Origin: Bacteroidota bacterium | GTDB lineage: Bacteria; Bacteroidota; Bacteroidia; Chitinophagales; Chitinophagaceae | NCBI GenBank assembly: GCA_023429825.1 | Contig: JAEZDC010000066.1 | Span: forward strand, 1 to 54,797 | Length of the DNA: 54,797 bases | Direction: 5' to 3' | Part shown: positions 1 to 8,564 of the stretch, piece by piece | Numbering within the stretch: position 1 is the stretch's first letter | How the letters are laid out: each line of letters starts with the position of its first letter | Made by a program: the position numbers and the translations under genes | The notes under the pieces: model-generated | Database searches by the model: none | What the model saw: the letters and a program-made list of their open reading frames with translations, nothing else | Told to the model about the DNA's origin: nothing

Positions 1-1
1 G

Positions 2-247
2 AATATGGAAGTGCCGAAAGGATATAAGATTGATGAACTTCCTAAATCTGCACGTGTGAAGTTGAATGACGATGAAGGAATGTTTGAATATATCATTTCT
101 AATGCCGGAGATAAAATACAGTTTCGCTCCAGGATACTTCTGAATAAAGCAATTTTTGCTAAAGAAGATTATGAAACGCTCCGTGACTTCTTTGCTATGA
201 TCGTTAAAAAACATAGTGAACAGGTAGTATTAAAGAAAATTCAATAA
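2..247 (+). CDS. C-terminal end of a DUF3857/DUF3858-type protein (5' end outside the window)
   Basis: The reading frame is open from the window edge. The first Met, at position 5, lies inside a stretch (MEVPKGYKIDELPK) that matches in layout the C-terminal part of the next gene (SIPQGYQPEAIPKNV), so it is an internal residue and the gene is truncated by the window. What remains is a beta-rich tail ending in a helix (YETLRDFFAMIVKKHSEQ). In this family such tails follow a DUF3857 domain and a transglutaminase-like domain; function is unknown, with a periplasmic or surface location expected. It ends 6 bases before the next gene, so the two paralogues are probably co-transcribed. Confidence 0.75.
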   Translation, partial: NMEVPKGYKIDELPKSARVKLNDDEGMFEYIISNAGDKIQFRSRILLNKAIFAKEDYETLRDFFAMIVKKHSEQVVLKKIQ

Positions 248-253
248 GCTAAC

Positions 254-2137
254 ATGCGTTATTCATTAATATTATTTTTATGCTTTTCTATTTGTGCAAA
301 AGCGCAGAATTATTCGGTAAACCTGATCCCGGATTCGTTAAAAGAAAATGCAAATGCGGTAAAGCGATTCGAGGAATTGCGGGTGATCATCAAATCACCT
401 TCAAGAGCGATCATCAAACACAAATACGCCATCACGATATTAAATGAAGCTGGTGAAAGGTACAACGGTTATTATAACTCATATGATAAGCTTCACTCAT
501 TATATGATATCTCCGGTCATTTATACGATGCGAATGGTAAGGAACTAAAATCAGTAAAGAAGAAAGACCTTTCCGATCTTGCGTATAATGACGAGATCAG
601 CCTGATAAGCGACAACCGGGTAAAACAACATAGCTTTTATTACAAGCTTTATCCTTTTACGATCGAATATGAAGATGAACAGGAATATGATGGAGTTTTC
701 TTTTTACCTCCCTGGGTGCCTGCAGAAGGAGAAAAATTTGCAGTGCAAAACAGTAGTTATATTATAGAATTTCCTGAAAATTATACGCTCCGTTATAAGC
801 AGTTCAACTATCCGGGTACACCCCAGTTATCTCCAGGGAAATATAGCTGGCAGCTAACGAATCAGAAAGCCATATTTAACGAAGTGCTGCAACCGCCATT
901 TTCAGAGATAACAACCAGTGTATACATATCGCCTTCCGATTTTGAAATAGCAAGATATAGAGGCAATATGAATTCATGGCAGAATCTCGGCCAGTTCATT
1001 TCTACATTAAACCAGGGGAAAGATGTACTGCCGGAAGCTATCGTAGCAGACATTCAACGGATAACTGCAGGCCTCAGCAGTAAAGAAGAAAAGATAAAGG
1101 CCATTTACAATTATCTTCAGCAGAACACGAGATACATCAGCATACAATTAGGTATCGGAGGATGGCAACCCTTTGAAGCCACCTATGTTGCCAGTAAACG
1201 TTATGGTGATTGTAAAGCTTTATCTAACTACATGGTATCAATGCTGAAGGCAGCAGGAATAAAATCTAACTACGTTCTGATCACTGCAGGAGAAGGCAGA
1301 AAAGGATTATGGGAAGATTTTCCTTCGCCATATTTCAATCATGCCATCATGTGTGTTCCTGATGGGAAAGATACGCTTTGGCTGGAGTGCACCAGTCAAA
1401 CACAAAGTCCCGGCTTTATGGGTTCATTCACTGGAAATCGTAAGGCTCTAATGATTACCGATGAAGGTGGGGTTGTAGTAAAAACTCCGACATATACAGT
1501 CAACGATAATCAGCAGTTAAGAAAAGTAAATGCGGTTATTGATGCCGAGGGTAATCTTACTGCAGAAATAAACACAAGGTTCACGGGCGAACAACAGGAG
1601 CTGCAACATGCGCTGATCCATTCTTTCAACGCTGAGCAAAGAGAAAAATACCTGAACTCAGAGATAAACCTCCCCACCTACAAAGTGGAAAAATCCGATT
1701 ACAAAGAACATAAGTTTAGAATACCTGCGATAGATGAATATTTAAAGATCACTGCGCCTTCTTATGCAGCTATCACCGGCAAAAGATTATTCGTTCAGCC
1801 TAATCTTTTCAGCAAGAGCGGCACTAAACTAAGTATTGACAAACCAAGAAAATATCCGATAGAATTCACTTCGGCATTTAGAGATGTGGATACTATTACA
1901 ATTTCTATCCCTCAGGGCTACCAGCCTGAAGCAATTCCAAAAAACGTAACGTTCAATAACAAATTTGGTAAGTACATGATCAGCTTCACTGTAACCGGTG
2001 ATAAAATAGATGTGTTGCGTTTGATGGAAAGGTATAGCGGAACATATCCTCCTTCAGATTTTATTGAACTGGCAAAGTTCTATGAAGACATTTACAAAGC
2101 AGATCGCGGTAAAATTGTATTAGTGAAAAAAGAATAA
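254..2137 (+). CDS. DUF3857 and transglutaminase-like domain protein, exported
   Basis: This 627-residue protein begins with a signal peptide (MRYSLILFLCFSICAKAQ). DUF3857 covers roughly residues 50-215 and a transglutaminase-like core roughly 270-375. The core has Cys in YGDCKALSNYM (Cys320) and His in FNHAIMCVPDG (His363). The third catalytic position, usually Asp, reads LWLECTS here, so an acidic residue is kept as Glu. A DUF3858-like beta domain closes the protein. The family is widespread in Bacteroidota and its substrate is unknown; a peptidase or cross-linking role in the periplasm is only inferred. It follows a paralogue with a 6-base gap and is closed by a clear terminator. Confidence 0.85.
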   Translation: MRYSLILFLCFSICAKAQNYSVNLIPDSLKENANAVKRFEELRVIIKSPSRAIIKHKYAITILNEAGERYNGYYNSYDKLHSLYDISGHLYDANGKELKSVKKKDLSDLAYNDEISLISDNRVKQHSFYYKLYPFTIEYEDEQEYDGVFFLPPWVPAEGEKFAVQNSSYIIEFPENYTLRYKQFNYPGTPQLSPGKYSWQLTNQKAIFNEVLQPPFSEITTSVYISPSDFEIARYRGNMNSWQNLGQFISTLNQGKDVLPEAIVADIQRITAGLSSKEEKIKAIYNYLQQNTRYISIQLGIGGWQPFEATYVASKRYGDCKALSNYMVSMLKAAGIKSNYVLITAGEGRKGLWEDFPSPYFNHAIMCVPDGKDTLWLECTSQTQSPGFMGSFTGNRKALMITDEGGVVVKTPTYTVNDNQQLRKVNAVIDAEGNLTAEINTRFTGEQQELQHALIHSFNAEQREKYLNSEINLPTYKVEKSDYKEHKFRIPAIDEYLKITAPSYAAITGKRLFVQPNLFSKSGTKLSIDKPRKYPIEFTSAFRDVDTITISIPQGYQPEAIPKNVTFNNKFGKYMISFTVTGDKIDVLRLMERYSGTYPPSDFIELAKFYEDIYKADRGKIVLVKKE

Positions 2138-2143
2138 TCAAAG

Positions 2144-2164
2144 GGCAGCAAAAGCTGCCTTTTT
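2144..2164 (+). terminator. Rho-independent terminator after the DUF3857 pair
   Basis: The perfect stem GGCAGC/GCTGCC has an AAAA loop and is followed by TTTTT. It lies 7 bases after the stop codon of the DUF3857 gene. Confidence 0.85.
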
Positions 2165-2223
2165 CATTGCTGCTGTTCTTTGCCATACTACATTAAATAC
2201 CTAACATTGGTGATTATAATCCA

Positions 2224-3309
2224 ATGCGTTCATCTTTTAAGATACTACAGGTCATAGATACACTGGAACCCGGCGGCGCAGAAAAAGTACTGGTCACCAT
2301 CAGCAATATTTTGCATGCTCATCAACGCAACGTTACTGTACTTACCATCTTGCGTAACGGCCCGCTTGAACAACAGCTTGGAAAAGACATACCGGTTATT
2401 TGTCTACATCGAAAAAATAAATGGGATCTTTTCACAATGTACCGGTTGGCCAAGATCTGCAGGGGCTTTGATCTCATACATGTACATTCATCTTTCAACT
2501 TGCGATACCTCATACTTTCACTAAAGCTTTTTAGTGTACGAAAACCCATCTTCTTTCATGAACACTTTGGTAATATAGAGATCGACCCAAGCGTTAGATG
2601 GCACCAGAAACTCATCTATCCAAAAACCATTCTGATAGCTGTTTCCAGGAAGATATACGAATGGGCAGTAACTAAACTCCAGATGCCAGCAAGCAAAGTT
2701 TTCTTATTGCCCAACGTCATAAGTGTCGAATCAAAAATGCGGGAGAATAAGCTTGATAACACACTCCGGATATTACTGACTTCTAATTTCAGGAGAGTAA
2801 AGAATATTGAATTTGCAATTGATGTTACAGATCATTTAAGAAAGAAACAAAACTGCCATCTTACTATCGTAGGGCAGTTAGCAGATAAGGGCTATTATGA
2901 TATGATCAACACTAAAATTCAATCGCAAAACCTGCAGGAGAACATTACTATACATCATGGGGTAACGGATATCCAGCAACTACTTCCGGCTTTTAACCTG
3001 GCAATTCACACAGCAGTTTCCGAGAGTGGCCCGCTGGTGTTAATAGAATACCTAGCTGCGGGTTTACCATTCATCTCCTTTGAAACCGGGGAAGTGGCAC
3101 ATCAAATAAAAGATGAATTGGGTGAATGCTTCGTTAACAATTTCGATAAAGCAAAATGGATCAGCAAAATCGAAAACGTATTACACCAGGATCAAAAGCA
3201 GCTATCACAAAAGCTGGGTACCATCTACCAAAAATTTTACTCCACCGAATCCTATTACCAGCGGCTTCTTGACATTTACCAATCGGCCTTACCTGAAAAT
3301 ATTGCATAA
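2224..3309 (+). CDS. Glycosyltransferase family 4 (GT-B fold)
   Basis: The 361-residue protein starts with the GT4 N-terminal pattern ILQVIDTLEPGGAEKVLVTI, including the glycine-rich acceptor-side loop. The C-terminal half carries the donor-binding E-x7-E motif in SESGPLVLIEYLAAGLP. No signal peptide or membrane segment is seen, so it should act at the cytoplasmic face of the membrane, adding a sugar from an activated donor to a glycan or lipid carrier. It stands alone between two terminated units, far from the glycan cluster at 39-45 kb, so its product cannot be assigned. Family is confident, sugar and acceptor unknown. Confidence 0.85.
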   Translation: MRSSFKILQVIDTLEPGGAEKVLVTISNILHAHQRNVTVLTILRNGPLEQQLGKDIPVICLHRKNKWDLFTMYRLAKICRGFDLIHVHSSFNLRYLILSLKLFSVRKPIFFHEHFGNIEIDPSVRWHQKLIYPKTILIAVSRKIYEWAVTKLQMPASKVFLLPNVISVESKMRENKLDNTLRILLTSNFRRVKNIEFAIDVTDHLRKKQNCHLTIVGQLADKGYYDMINTKIQSQNLQENITIHHGVTDIQQLLPAFNLAIHTAVSESGPLVLIEYLAAGLPFISFETGEVAHQIKDELGECFVNNFDKAKWISKIENVLHQDQKQLSQKLGTIYQKFYSTESYYQRLLDIYQSALPENIA

Positions 3310-3424
3310 AAACCCGGGCGGCACTGACTTTGATGCAGAATTCTTTGATCTTAACTGACATAGATGCTGATTTTTCATCTTGGATTATCGTTTGAAGAAT
3401 ACAGTCAGGTCAAAGAATACAACT

Positions 3425-6034
3425 ATGAATCTTAATAACTATACGATCAAAGCACAGGAAACCATCCAGGCTGCACAGCAACTGGCTTTCAATGCTGGTA
3501 ATCCCAATATTGAAACCAATCATTTGCTAAAGGCTTTGTTGTCTGATGATGACTCTCCTGTTGAATTTCTTTTAAAGAAAAACAATGTGAATGTGCAATG
3601 GGTGGAAGGAAAACTGGATGAAGCGATCAATAAACTTCCCAAAACCTCCGGTGAAGCTGCTCAAACGATTAGTCGAGAAATGAACAATGCATTGTTGCGT
3701 TCTAATGCAGTAATTAAAACATTCGGTGATGAGTTCGTGAACCCTGAACATTTGTTGCTTGGGTTATTACAAGGTAATGATGATGTTGCCAAACTGTTGA
3801 AAGATGCAGGCCTCACAGAAAAAGGTTTGATCGCTGCAGTAAAAGATCTGCGCAAAGGATCGACTGTAAATTCTCAAACTCAATCGCAACAGTACAATGC
3901 GCTGCAGAAATACTCAAAGAACTTAATTGAGTTAGCACGGCAGGGCAAACTTGATCCTGTGATCGGTCGTGACGAGGAGATCAGGAGAACATTGCATATT
4001 CTCTCTCGTCGTTCTAAGAATAATCCCATCCTGGTAGGTGAGCCCGGTGTAGGTAAGACTGCAATTGCTGAAGGTCTTGCCATAAGGATTGTGAATGGTG
4101 ATGTACCTGAGAATCTAAAAAGTAAGATCATTTTTGCCCTGGATATGGGACAATTGATTGCCGGTGCAAAATATAAAGGCGAGTTTGAAGAACGTTTGAA
4201 AGCCGTGATCAATGAAGTGGCAAAAAGTGACGGCGAGATCATCCTCTTTATAGATGAGATACACACACTGGTTGGTGCCGGTGGTGGTGAAGGTGCAATG
4301 GACGCAGCAAATATTTTGAAGCCTGCACTCGCCCGTGGCGAATTAAGAGCGATCGGGGCAACTACCTTGAATGAATATCAAAAATATTTTGAGAAGGATA
4401 AAGCTTTAGAACGTCGCTTCCAGAAAGTAATGGTTGATGAACCTTCTGTTGAAGATGCGATTTCCATACTTCGCGGATTGAAAGACAGGTATGAAAGTCA
4501 TCACCACGTTCGTATCAAAGACGAAGCGATCATTGCTGCAGTTGAACTTTCATCTCGTTACATCAGTGATCGTTTCTTACCGGATAAAGCAATTGATCTT
4601 ATCGACGAAAGTGCAGCAAAACTTCGGTTGGAAATGAATTCAATGCCGGAAGAACTGGATGAATTGGAAAGAAGGATTCGTCAATTAGAGATTGAAAGAG
4701 AAGCCATCAAAAGAGAAGAGGATGAAGAAAAACTAAAAGAGTTAAATACCATCATCAGCAACCTGATGGTGGAAAGGGATACATACAAAGCGAAATGGCA
4801 GCAGGAAAAAGAATTAGTTGAGAAAGTGCAGAATGCCAAAGCGGAAATAGAAAATTTAAAACTGGCTGCTGAACGGGCGGAAAGAGAAGGTGACTATGGT
4901 AAGGTTGCCGAGATACGTTACGGCAAAGTAAAAGAACAGGAAAAGATCATCTCGGATCTTTCAAAAGAACTCGACGAGATCAGTGAAAAGCGTTTATTGA
5001 AGGAAGAGGTGGATGCAGAAGACATTGCTGAGAATGTGGCGAAAGCAACAGGCATTCCTGTAACCCGGATGATGCAAAGTGAAAAAGAAAAACTCCTGCA
5101 CCTTGAAGATCATTTGCATGAAAGAGTCGTAGGGCAACATGAAGCGATCACTGCTGTTGCTGATGCGATCAGGAGAAGTCGTGCAGGGTTAAGCGATCCT
5201 AAGAAGCCAATTGGCTCATTCATCTTCCTTGGAACTACCGGTGTAGGTAAAACAGAACTGGCTAAAGCACTCGCAGAATTTTTGTTTGATGACGAAACCA
5301 TGATGACGCGGATAGACATGAGTGAATACCAGGAAAAACATACGGTATCAAGGTTAGTGGGAGCACCTCCGGGCTATGTGGGCTATGATGAAGGTGGCCA
5401 GCTAACTGAAGCTGTAAGAAGAAAACCTTACAGCGTAGTATTGCTTGATGAGATCGAGAAGGCACACCCCGATGTATGGAACGTTTTATTACAGGTATTG
5501 GATGATGGCAGGCTAACAGATAACAAAGGACGTGTAGTGAATTTTAAGAATACGATCATCATCATGACGAGCAATATCGGTAGCCATATCATCCAGGAAA
5601 GATTTGAAGATGTAAGTGAAAAGAATTTGGATGAAGTGGTAGACAATACAAAAGTTGAAGTGATGAACTTGCTTCGTCAAACCATTCGTCCTGAGTTCCT
5701 GAATAGGGTTGATGAGGTGATCATGTTCCAGCCATTATTGAAACGGGAGATCAAAGGTATTATCAACATTCAATTGCAACAATTGAAGAATATGGTGAGC
5801 CAGAGTGGTATAGAACTTCAGTTCAGCGATTATCTATTAGATTACCTGGCTGATAATGGATACGATCCCCAATTTGGTGCAAGACCATTAAAGCGACTTA
5901 TCCAAAAAGAGATCGTTAACCAGTTAAGTAAAAAGATTCTTGCAGGTGAAGTAGATAAAACTCACCCGGTTTTGGTAGATGTTTTTGATGGAGTAGTAGT
6001 ATTCCGAAATGATATACCGGAAAAAGTAAAGTAA
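3425..6034 (+). CDS. clpB: ATP-dependent disaggregase ClpB (Hsp104 family)
   Basis: Hexameric AAA+ disaggregase that works with DnaK to resolubilise aggregated proteins. The chosen start gives MNLNNYTIKAQETIQ, the normal ClpB beginning; an upstream in-frame start at 3380 would add 15 residues not typical of the family. It has 869 residues, as expected. Visible are the double Clp N domain, Walker A1 GEPGVGKT (205-212) with Walker B ILFIDEIHTL, the coiled-coil middle domain (about 410-530, rich in Glu/Lys/Arg), and Walker A2 GTTGVGKT (603-610) with VVLLDEIEKAH. The second P-loop has GTTG where GPTG is more common. Closed by a terminator overlapping an alternative start of the next ORF. Confidence 0.95.
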   Translation: MNLNNYTIKAQETIQAAQQLAFNAGNPNIETNHLLKALLSDDDSPVEFLLKKNNVNVQWVEGKLDEAINKLPKTSGEAAQTISREMNNALLRSNAVIKTFGDEFVNPEHLLLGLLQGNDDVAKLLKDAGLTEKGLIAAVKDLRKGSTVNSQTQSQQYNALQKYSKNLIELARQGKLDPVIGRDEEIRRTLHILSRRSKNNPILVGEPGVGKTAIAEGLAIRIVNGDVPENLKSKIIFALDMGQLIAGAKYKGEFEERLKAVINEVAKSDGEIILFIDEIHTLVGAGGGEGAMDAANILKPALARGELRAIGATTLNEYQKYFEKDKALERRFQKVMVDEPSVEDAISILRGLKDRYESHHHVRIKDEAIIAAVELSSRYISDRFLPDKAIDLIDESAAKLRLEMNSMPEELDELERRIRQLEIEREAIKREEDEEKLKELNTIISNLMVERDTYKAKWQQEKELVEKVQNAKAEIENLKLAAERAEREGDYGKVAEIRYGKVKEQEKIISDLSKELDEISEKRLLKEEVDAEDIAENVAKATGIPVTRMMQSEKEKLLHLEDHLHERVVGQHEAITAVADAIRRSRAGLSDPKKPIGSFIFLGTTGVGKTELAKALAEFLFDDETMMTRIDMSEYQEKHTVSRLVGAPPGYVGYDEGGQLTEAVRRKPYSVVLLDEIEKAHPDVWNVLLQVLDDGRLTDNKGRVVNFKNTIIIMTSNIGSHIIQERFEDVSEKNLDEVVDNTKVEVMNLLRQTIRPEFLNRVDEVIMFQPLLKREIKGIINIQLQQLKNMVSQSGIELQFSDYLLDYLADNGYDPQFGARPLKRLIQKEIVNQLSKKILAGEVDKTHPVLVDVFDGVVVFRNDIPEKVK

Positions 6035-6041
6035 ACGAGAG

Positions 6042-6065
6042 TGCCTCACTATGTGAGGCATTTTT
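6042..6065 (+). terminator. Terminator after clpB
   Basis: The stem TGCCTCAC/GTGAGGCA with loop TAT is followed by TTTTT, 8 bases past the clpB stop. The hairpin covers a GTG at 6041 that would otherwise be an upstream start for the next gene, which argues for the ATG at 6083. Confidence 0.85.
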
Positions 6066-6082
6066 CTTGTAAACAAAATAAT

Positions 6083-6649
6083 ATGGCAGCAATAAAAGAA
6101 GTAATTGAACCGGAAGATGTATTTGTTGGAAATATAAAAGCCCCTATAACTATTACTTTTTATGTGGATTACGAAAGCCAGGCTTGCGCATCAGCAAACG
6201 AGGTAATAAAATCTGTCTATGAATCAAACAAAGAAAAAGTGCGGCTCAATATTCGACATTTTCCTCTCACCAACAAACATCAGAAAGCAATGAAGGCTGC
6301 AGAGGCTGTAGTAGCTGCATCACAGGAAGGAAAGGTCTGGGAGATGCATAATCTCTTATTTGAGAACAGGAAGAATCTCGGCCTCATCAGTTTAAAGAAA
6401 TATGCAAAGGAACTTGATCTTGTCAATAAGAAAATACTGGATCAACTGGTAAATGGAACTTACGGCTGGCAGGTAAGAGGTGACCTGCTGGATGCACTAA
6501 AAAAAGGCATCCGTAACGTGCCTGCTATACTCGTTAATGAACATCTATTTGAAGAAAAGATAACCGTAGAAAACCTTATCCGGTTTATGAATGATGTGAT
6601 CAGAACTTCGCATGAGAACACACAACATGATATTGAAAATCTCAAGTGA
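6083..6649 (+). CDS. DsbA/thioredoxin_4-family protein without a CxxC motif
   Basis: The 188-residue protein resembles DsbA-like thioredoxin folds: an N-terminal beta strand (APITITFYVDYESQ), an inserted helical domain (residues about 70-130), and the cis-proline loop NVPAILVNEHLF. Where family members carry CPxC just after the first strand, this protein reads ESQACAS, with one Cys only, so it cannot form the usual redox disulfide. There is no signal peptide, so it is probably cytoplasmic. The upstream in-frame GTG at 6041 was rejected because it lies in the clpB terminator. Role unknown; a chaperone-like, glutathione-S-transferase-like or binding function is possible. No obvious partner gene. 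Confidence 0.7.
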   Translation: MAAIKEVIEPEDVFVGNIKAPITITFYVDYESQACASANEVIKSVYESNKEKVRLNIRHFPLTNKHQKAMKAAEAVVAASQEGKVWEMHNLLFENRKNLGLISLKKYAKELDLVNKKILDQLVNGTYGWQVRGDLLDALKKGIRNVPAILVNEHLFEEKITVENLIRFMNDVIRTSHENTQHDIENLK

Positions 6650-6650
6650 C

Positions 6651-6704
6651 GTCAGATATTAGGTGTCAGCACGTCTTCATCTATACCAACATCTAATATC
6701 TGAC
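6651..6704. repeat. Long imperfect hairpin between convergent genes
   Basis: Arms GTCAGATATTAGGTGT (6651-6666) and ACATCTAATATCTGAC (6689-6704) pair over 15 of 16 positions around a 22-base loop. It begins one base after a stop codon and lies between two convergent genes, so a bidirectional terminator or RNA-stabilising hairpin fits, though no clean T-run follows. No second copy was noticed in the window. Confidence 0.55.
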
Positions 6705-6716
6705 CCCGCTCTCAAC

Positions 6717-6944
6717 TTATCCATTTTCCTTTTTAGAACCACTGTACGATGCAGTTCTTCTTGCATCCGGTTCTTCATTAGAACCATGATCCTGGTTATC
6801 TTCTTTCTTTAACAAACGCTCTTGTTCAGGTGTTCTGTCTTCGCTAACTCCATCCGTATGTTCATTACCTGCTGTTTGTCTTGAAGCAACATTGCCTTCA
6901 GGGTTAGTTGCCTTATTGTGTCCTGACATTTCTGTTCCTGGCAT
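6717..6944 (-). CDS. Small hydrophilic, probably disordered protein
   Basis: An ORF of 75 codons encodes a protein dominated by Gly, Asn, Glu, Lys, Asp and Ser (start MPGTEMSGHNKATNPEG), with almost no hydrophobic residues and no recognisable domain. Low complexity of this sort resembles small stress-related disordered proteins, but that is a guess. The composition is sensible for a real protein and no other gene occupies the gap, which supports it being coding. It runs toward the DsbA-like gene, with the 6651-6704 hairpin between the two ends. No Shine-Dalgarno is visible. Start codon choice (6944, or the Met five codons later) is uncertain. Confidence 0.55.
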   Translation of the reverse strand: MPGTEMSGHNKATNPEGNVASRQTAGNEHTDGVSEDRTPEQERLLKKEDNQDHGSNEEPDARRTASYSGSKKENG

Positions 6945-7079
6945 ATCGAATCATTTATATAGAACGAACAAACTTTAAGCCATCAAAAACTACCGCCGTT
7001 ACGCTTCCACTCCCTCTGTCATCTGTAATCACTGGCACATTTTTTCCGGCTATATCTGTCCATTTTAAAATTGTGTATT

Positions 7080-7973
7080 ATGCCAGAAATGAATACAGAG
7101 AATCGGAATAAATATGCATTGATAACAGGTGGAACCAGCGGGATAGGTTATGAACTTGCAAAACTTTTTGCCAAAGACGGTTATAGTTTGATACTGGTAG
7201 CAAGGCATGAAGACCGGCTTCAGGAAGTAACTGATGAATTCAAGCAGCTGGGAGTGGAAGTAACACCGATCGCAAAAGATCTTTTTAAAGATGGAGCAGC
7301 ACAGGAAGTATATGACGAAGTGAAAGCGATGGGAATACAGGTAAATGCATTAGTAAACGATGCAGGACAGGGTCAGGTTGGTAAATTCACAGAGGTGGAT
7401 CTGCAACGCCATTTAGATATTGTTCACTTGAATGTAGTGTCCGTAATCACTCTCACTAAGTTATTCCTTGATGATATGGTTTCCCGCAACGAAGGAAGAA
7501 TCCTGCAGGTTGCTTCAGTAGTATCTAAAACACCAGCGCCATATTTTGCAGTCTATGCAGCTAGTAAAGCTTTTGTGCTTTCATTTTCAGAAGCACTTAG
7601 TTATGAATTAAAAGATACCGAGGTAACCATGACCTGCTTAATGCCGGGTAGAACAGACACCGATTTTTTCCACAAAGCAGATATGGAACATACCAAGGAA
7701 TACCAGAAAGACCTCGACGACCCGGCTGAAGTAGCAAAGAATGGTTATGAGGCGATGATGAAGGGTGAGAAACGTATCATCAGCGGGTTGAAAAATAAAT
7801 TGATGATCGGTATGATGAATGCATCACCGGATAGCATGAATGCAGCTAACATGGCCGACAACGTGTCTCCATCTAAGAAAGATCCCGAAGAATTAAGAAG
7901 GCATTCAGATCATCCGGCGTCACAGGAAGAACGGGAGGTCTCCAAAGAAGAAACAAAGAAAAACCAATTATAA
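7080..7973 (+). CDS. Short-chain dehydrogenase/reductase with a charged C-terminal tail
   Basis: Classical SDR of 297 residues. It shows the NAD(P)-binding TGGTSGIG (16-23), the NDAG motif at 93-96, and the catalytic set Ser146, Tyr159 and Lys163 (YAASK). The Arg at the end of the second strand (VARHEDR) suggests NADP preference. The first ~245 residues are the enzyme; the last ~50 are polar and charged (SPSKKDPEELRRHSDHPAS) and look disordered, which is unusual for the family. Start chosen at the ATG at 7080; a TTG three codons upstream is less likely and an ATG at 7089 is also possible. Substrate unknown. Followed by a strong terminator. Confidence 0.85.
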   Translation: MPEMNTENRNKYALITGGTSGIGYELAKLFAKDGYSLILVARHEDRLQEVTDEFKQLGVEVTPIAKDLFKDGAAQEVYDEVKAMGIQVNALVNDAGQGQVGKFTEVDLQRHLDIVHLNVVSVITLTKLFLDDMVSRNEGRILQVASVVSKTPAPYFAVYAASKAFVLSFSEALSYELKDTEVTMTCLMPGRTDTDFFHKADMEHTKEYQKDLDDPAEVAKNGYEAMMKGEKRIISGLKNKLMIGMMNASPDSMNAANMADNVSPSKKDPEELRRHSDHPASQEEREVSKEETKKNQL

Positions 7974-7982
7974 GCAGAAAAA

Positions 7983-8007
7983 GCAACTCAATTGAGTTGC
8001 TTTTTCT
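7983..8007 (+). terminator. Terminator after the SDR gene
   Basis: The stem GCAACTCAA/TTGAGTTGC is a perfect palindrome extended on both sides by A-run and T-run, with TTTTTCTTTT following. It starts 9 bases after the stop. Confidence 0.85.
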
Positions 8008-8051
8008 TTTAAGAGCGAATGTTCTATGTTTGAAGTGATAAACTTCATCTT

Positions 8052-8528
8052 TTGCATATCGCTTATCTTTTATTGGGAGGAAATATCGGTGACCGGTATC
8101 AAAACCTGCAAAATGGTATTGGGCTTTTAAATAATATCGGCAATGTATCTGCAACTTCTTCTCTATACGAAACAGAAGCCTGGGGCTTAACAGATCAACC
8201 TGCCTTCATCAACCAGGTTATTGTCTTACAAACACAACTCCACCCCCAACAATTAATGAACGAGTTGCTTTCTATCGAACAAAAACTAGGAAGAATAAGA
8301 CAGGAAAAATTCGGTCCGAGGGTGATAGATATAGATATTTTGCTAATGGATCATCTCATCATACAGACAGATTCACTCACCATCCCTCACCCGGCTTTAC
8401 ACCTTCGAAACTTCGCTCTTACACCTTTAGCTGAGATTGCAGGCAACATACTGCATCCAGTTTTCAACAAAACAATCACAGAATTGCTCAAGGAGTGCCC
8501 GGATAAACTCGATGTGAAAAAAATATGA
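8052..8528 (+). CDS. folK: 2-amino-4-hydroxy-6-hydroxymethyldihydropteridine pyrophosphokinase
   Basis: Transfers pyrophosphate from ATP to 6-hydroxymethyl-7,8-dihydropterin in folate synthesis. The 158 residues show the HPPK hallmarks: LLLGGNIGDRYQNL at the N terminus, the ETEAWG loop, and the signature FGPRVIDIDILLMD that supplies the Mg-binding aspartates, followed by IPHPALHLRNFALTPL. The frame has no ATG near the expected beginning, so TTG at 8052 is taken as the start; it gives the normal family N terminus. A deoxynucleoside kinase follows after 36 bases, a pairing seen in other Bacteroidota. Confidence 0.92.
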   Translation: MHIAYLLLGGNIGDRYQNLQNGIGLLNNIGNVSATSSLYETEAWGLTDQPAFINQVIVLQTQLHPQQLMNELLSIEQKLGRIRQEKFGPRVIDIDILLMDHLIIQTDSLTIPHPALHLRNFALTPLAEIAGNILHPVFNKTITELLKECPDKLDVKKI

Positions 8529-8550
8529 TCACCCGCACTATGCAGCCGTT

Positions 8551-8558
8551 TAATTTTG
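8551..8558 (+). promoter_or_regulatory. Possible -7 box (TAATTTTG)
   Basis: Matches the Bacteroidota -7 form TAnnTTTG and lies 6 bases before the kinase ATG. No TTTG -33 box is visible at the right distance, so transcription from here would give a nearly leaderless message and the call is weak. Confidence 0.25.
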
Positions 8559-8564
8559 GCGGCA

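Noticed and set aside
3113..3358. Short frame overlapping the end of the GT4 gene and running into the clpB leader
   Set aside because: Composition is unlike a folded protein and nearly all of it lies inside a well-supported gene in another frame.
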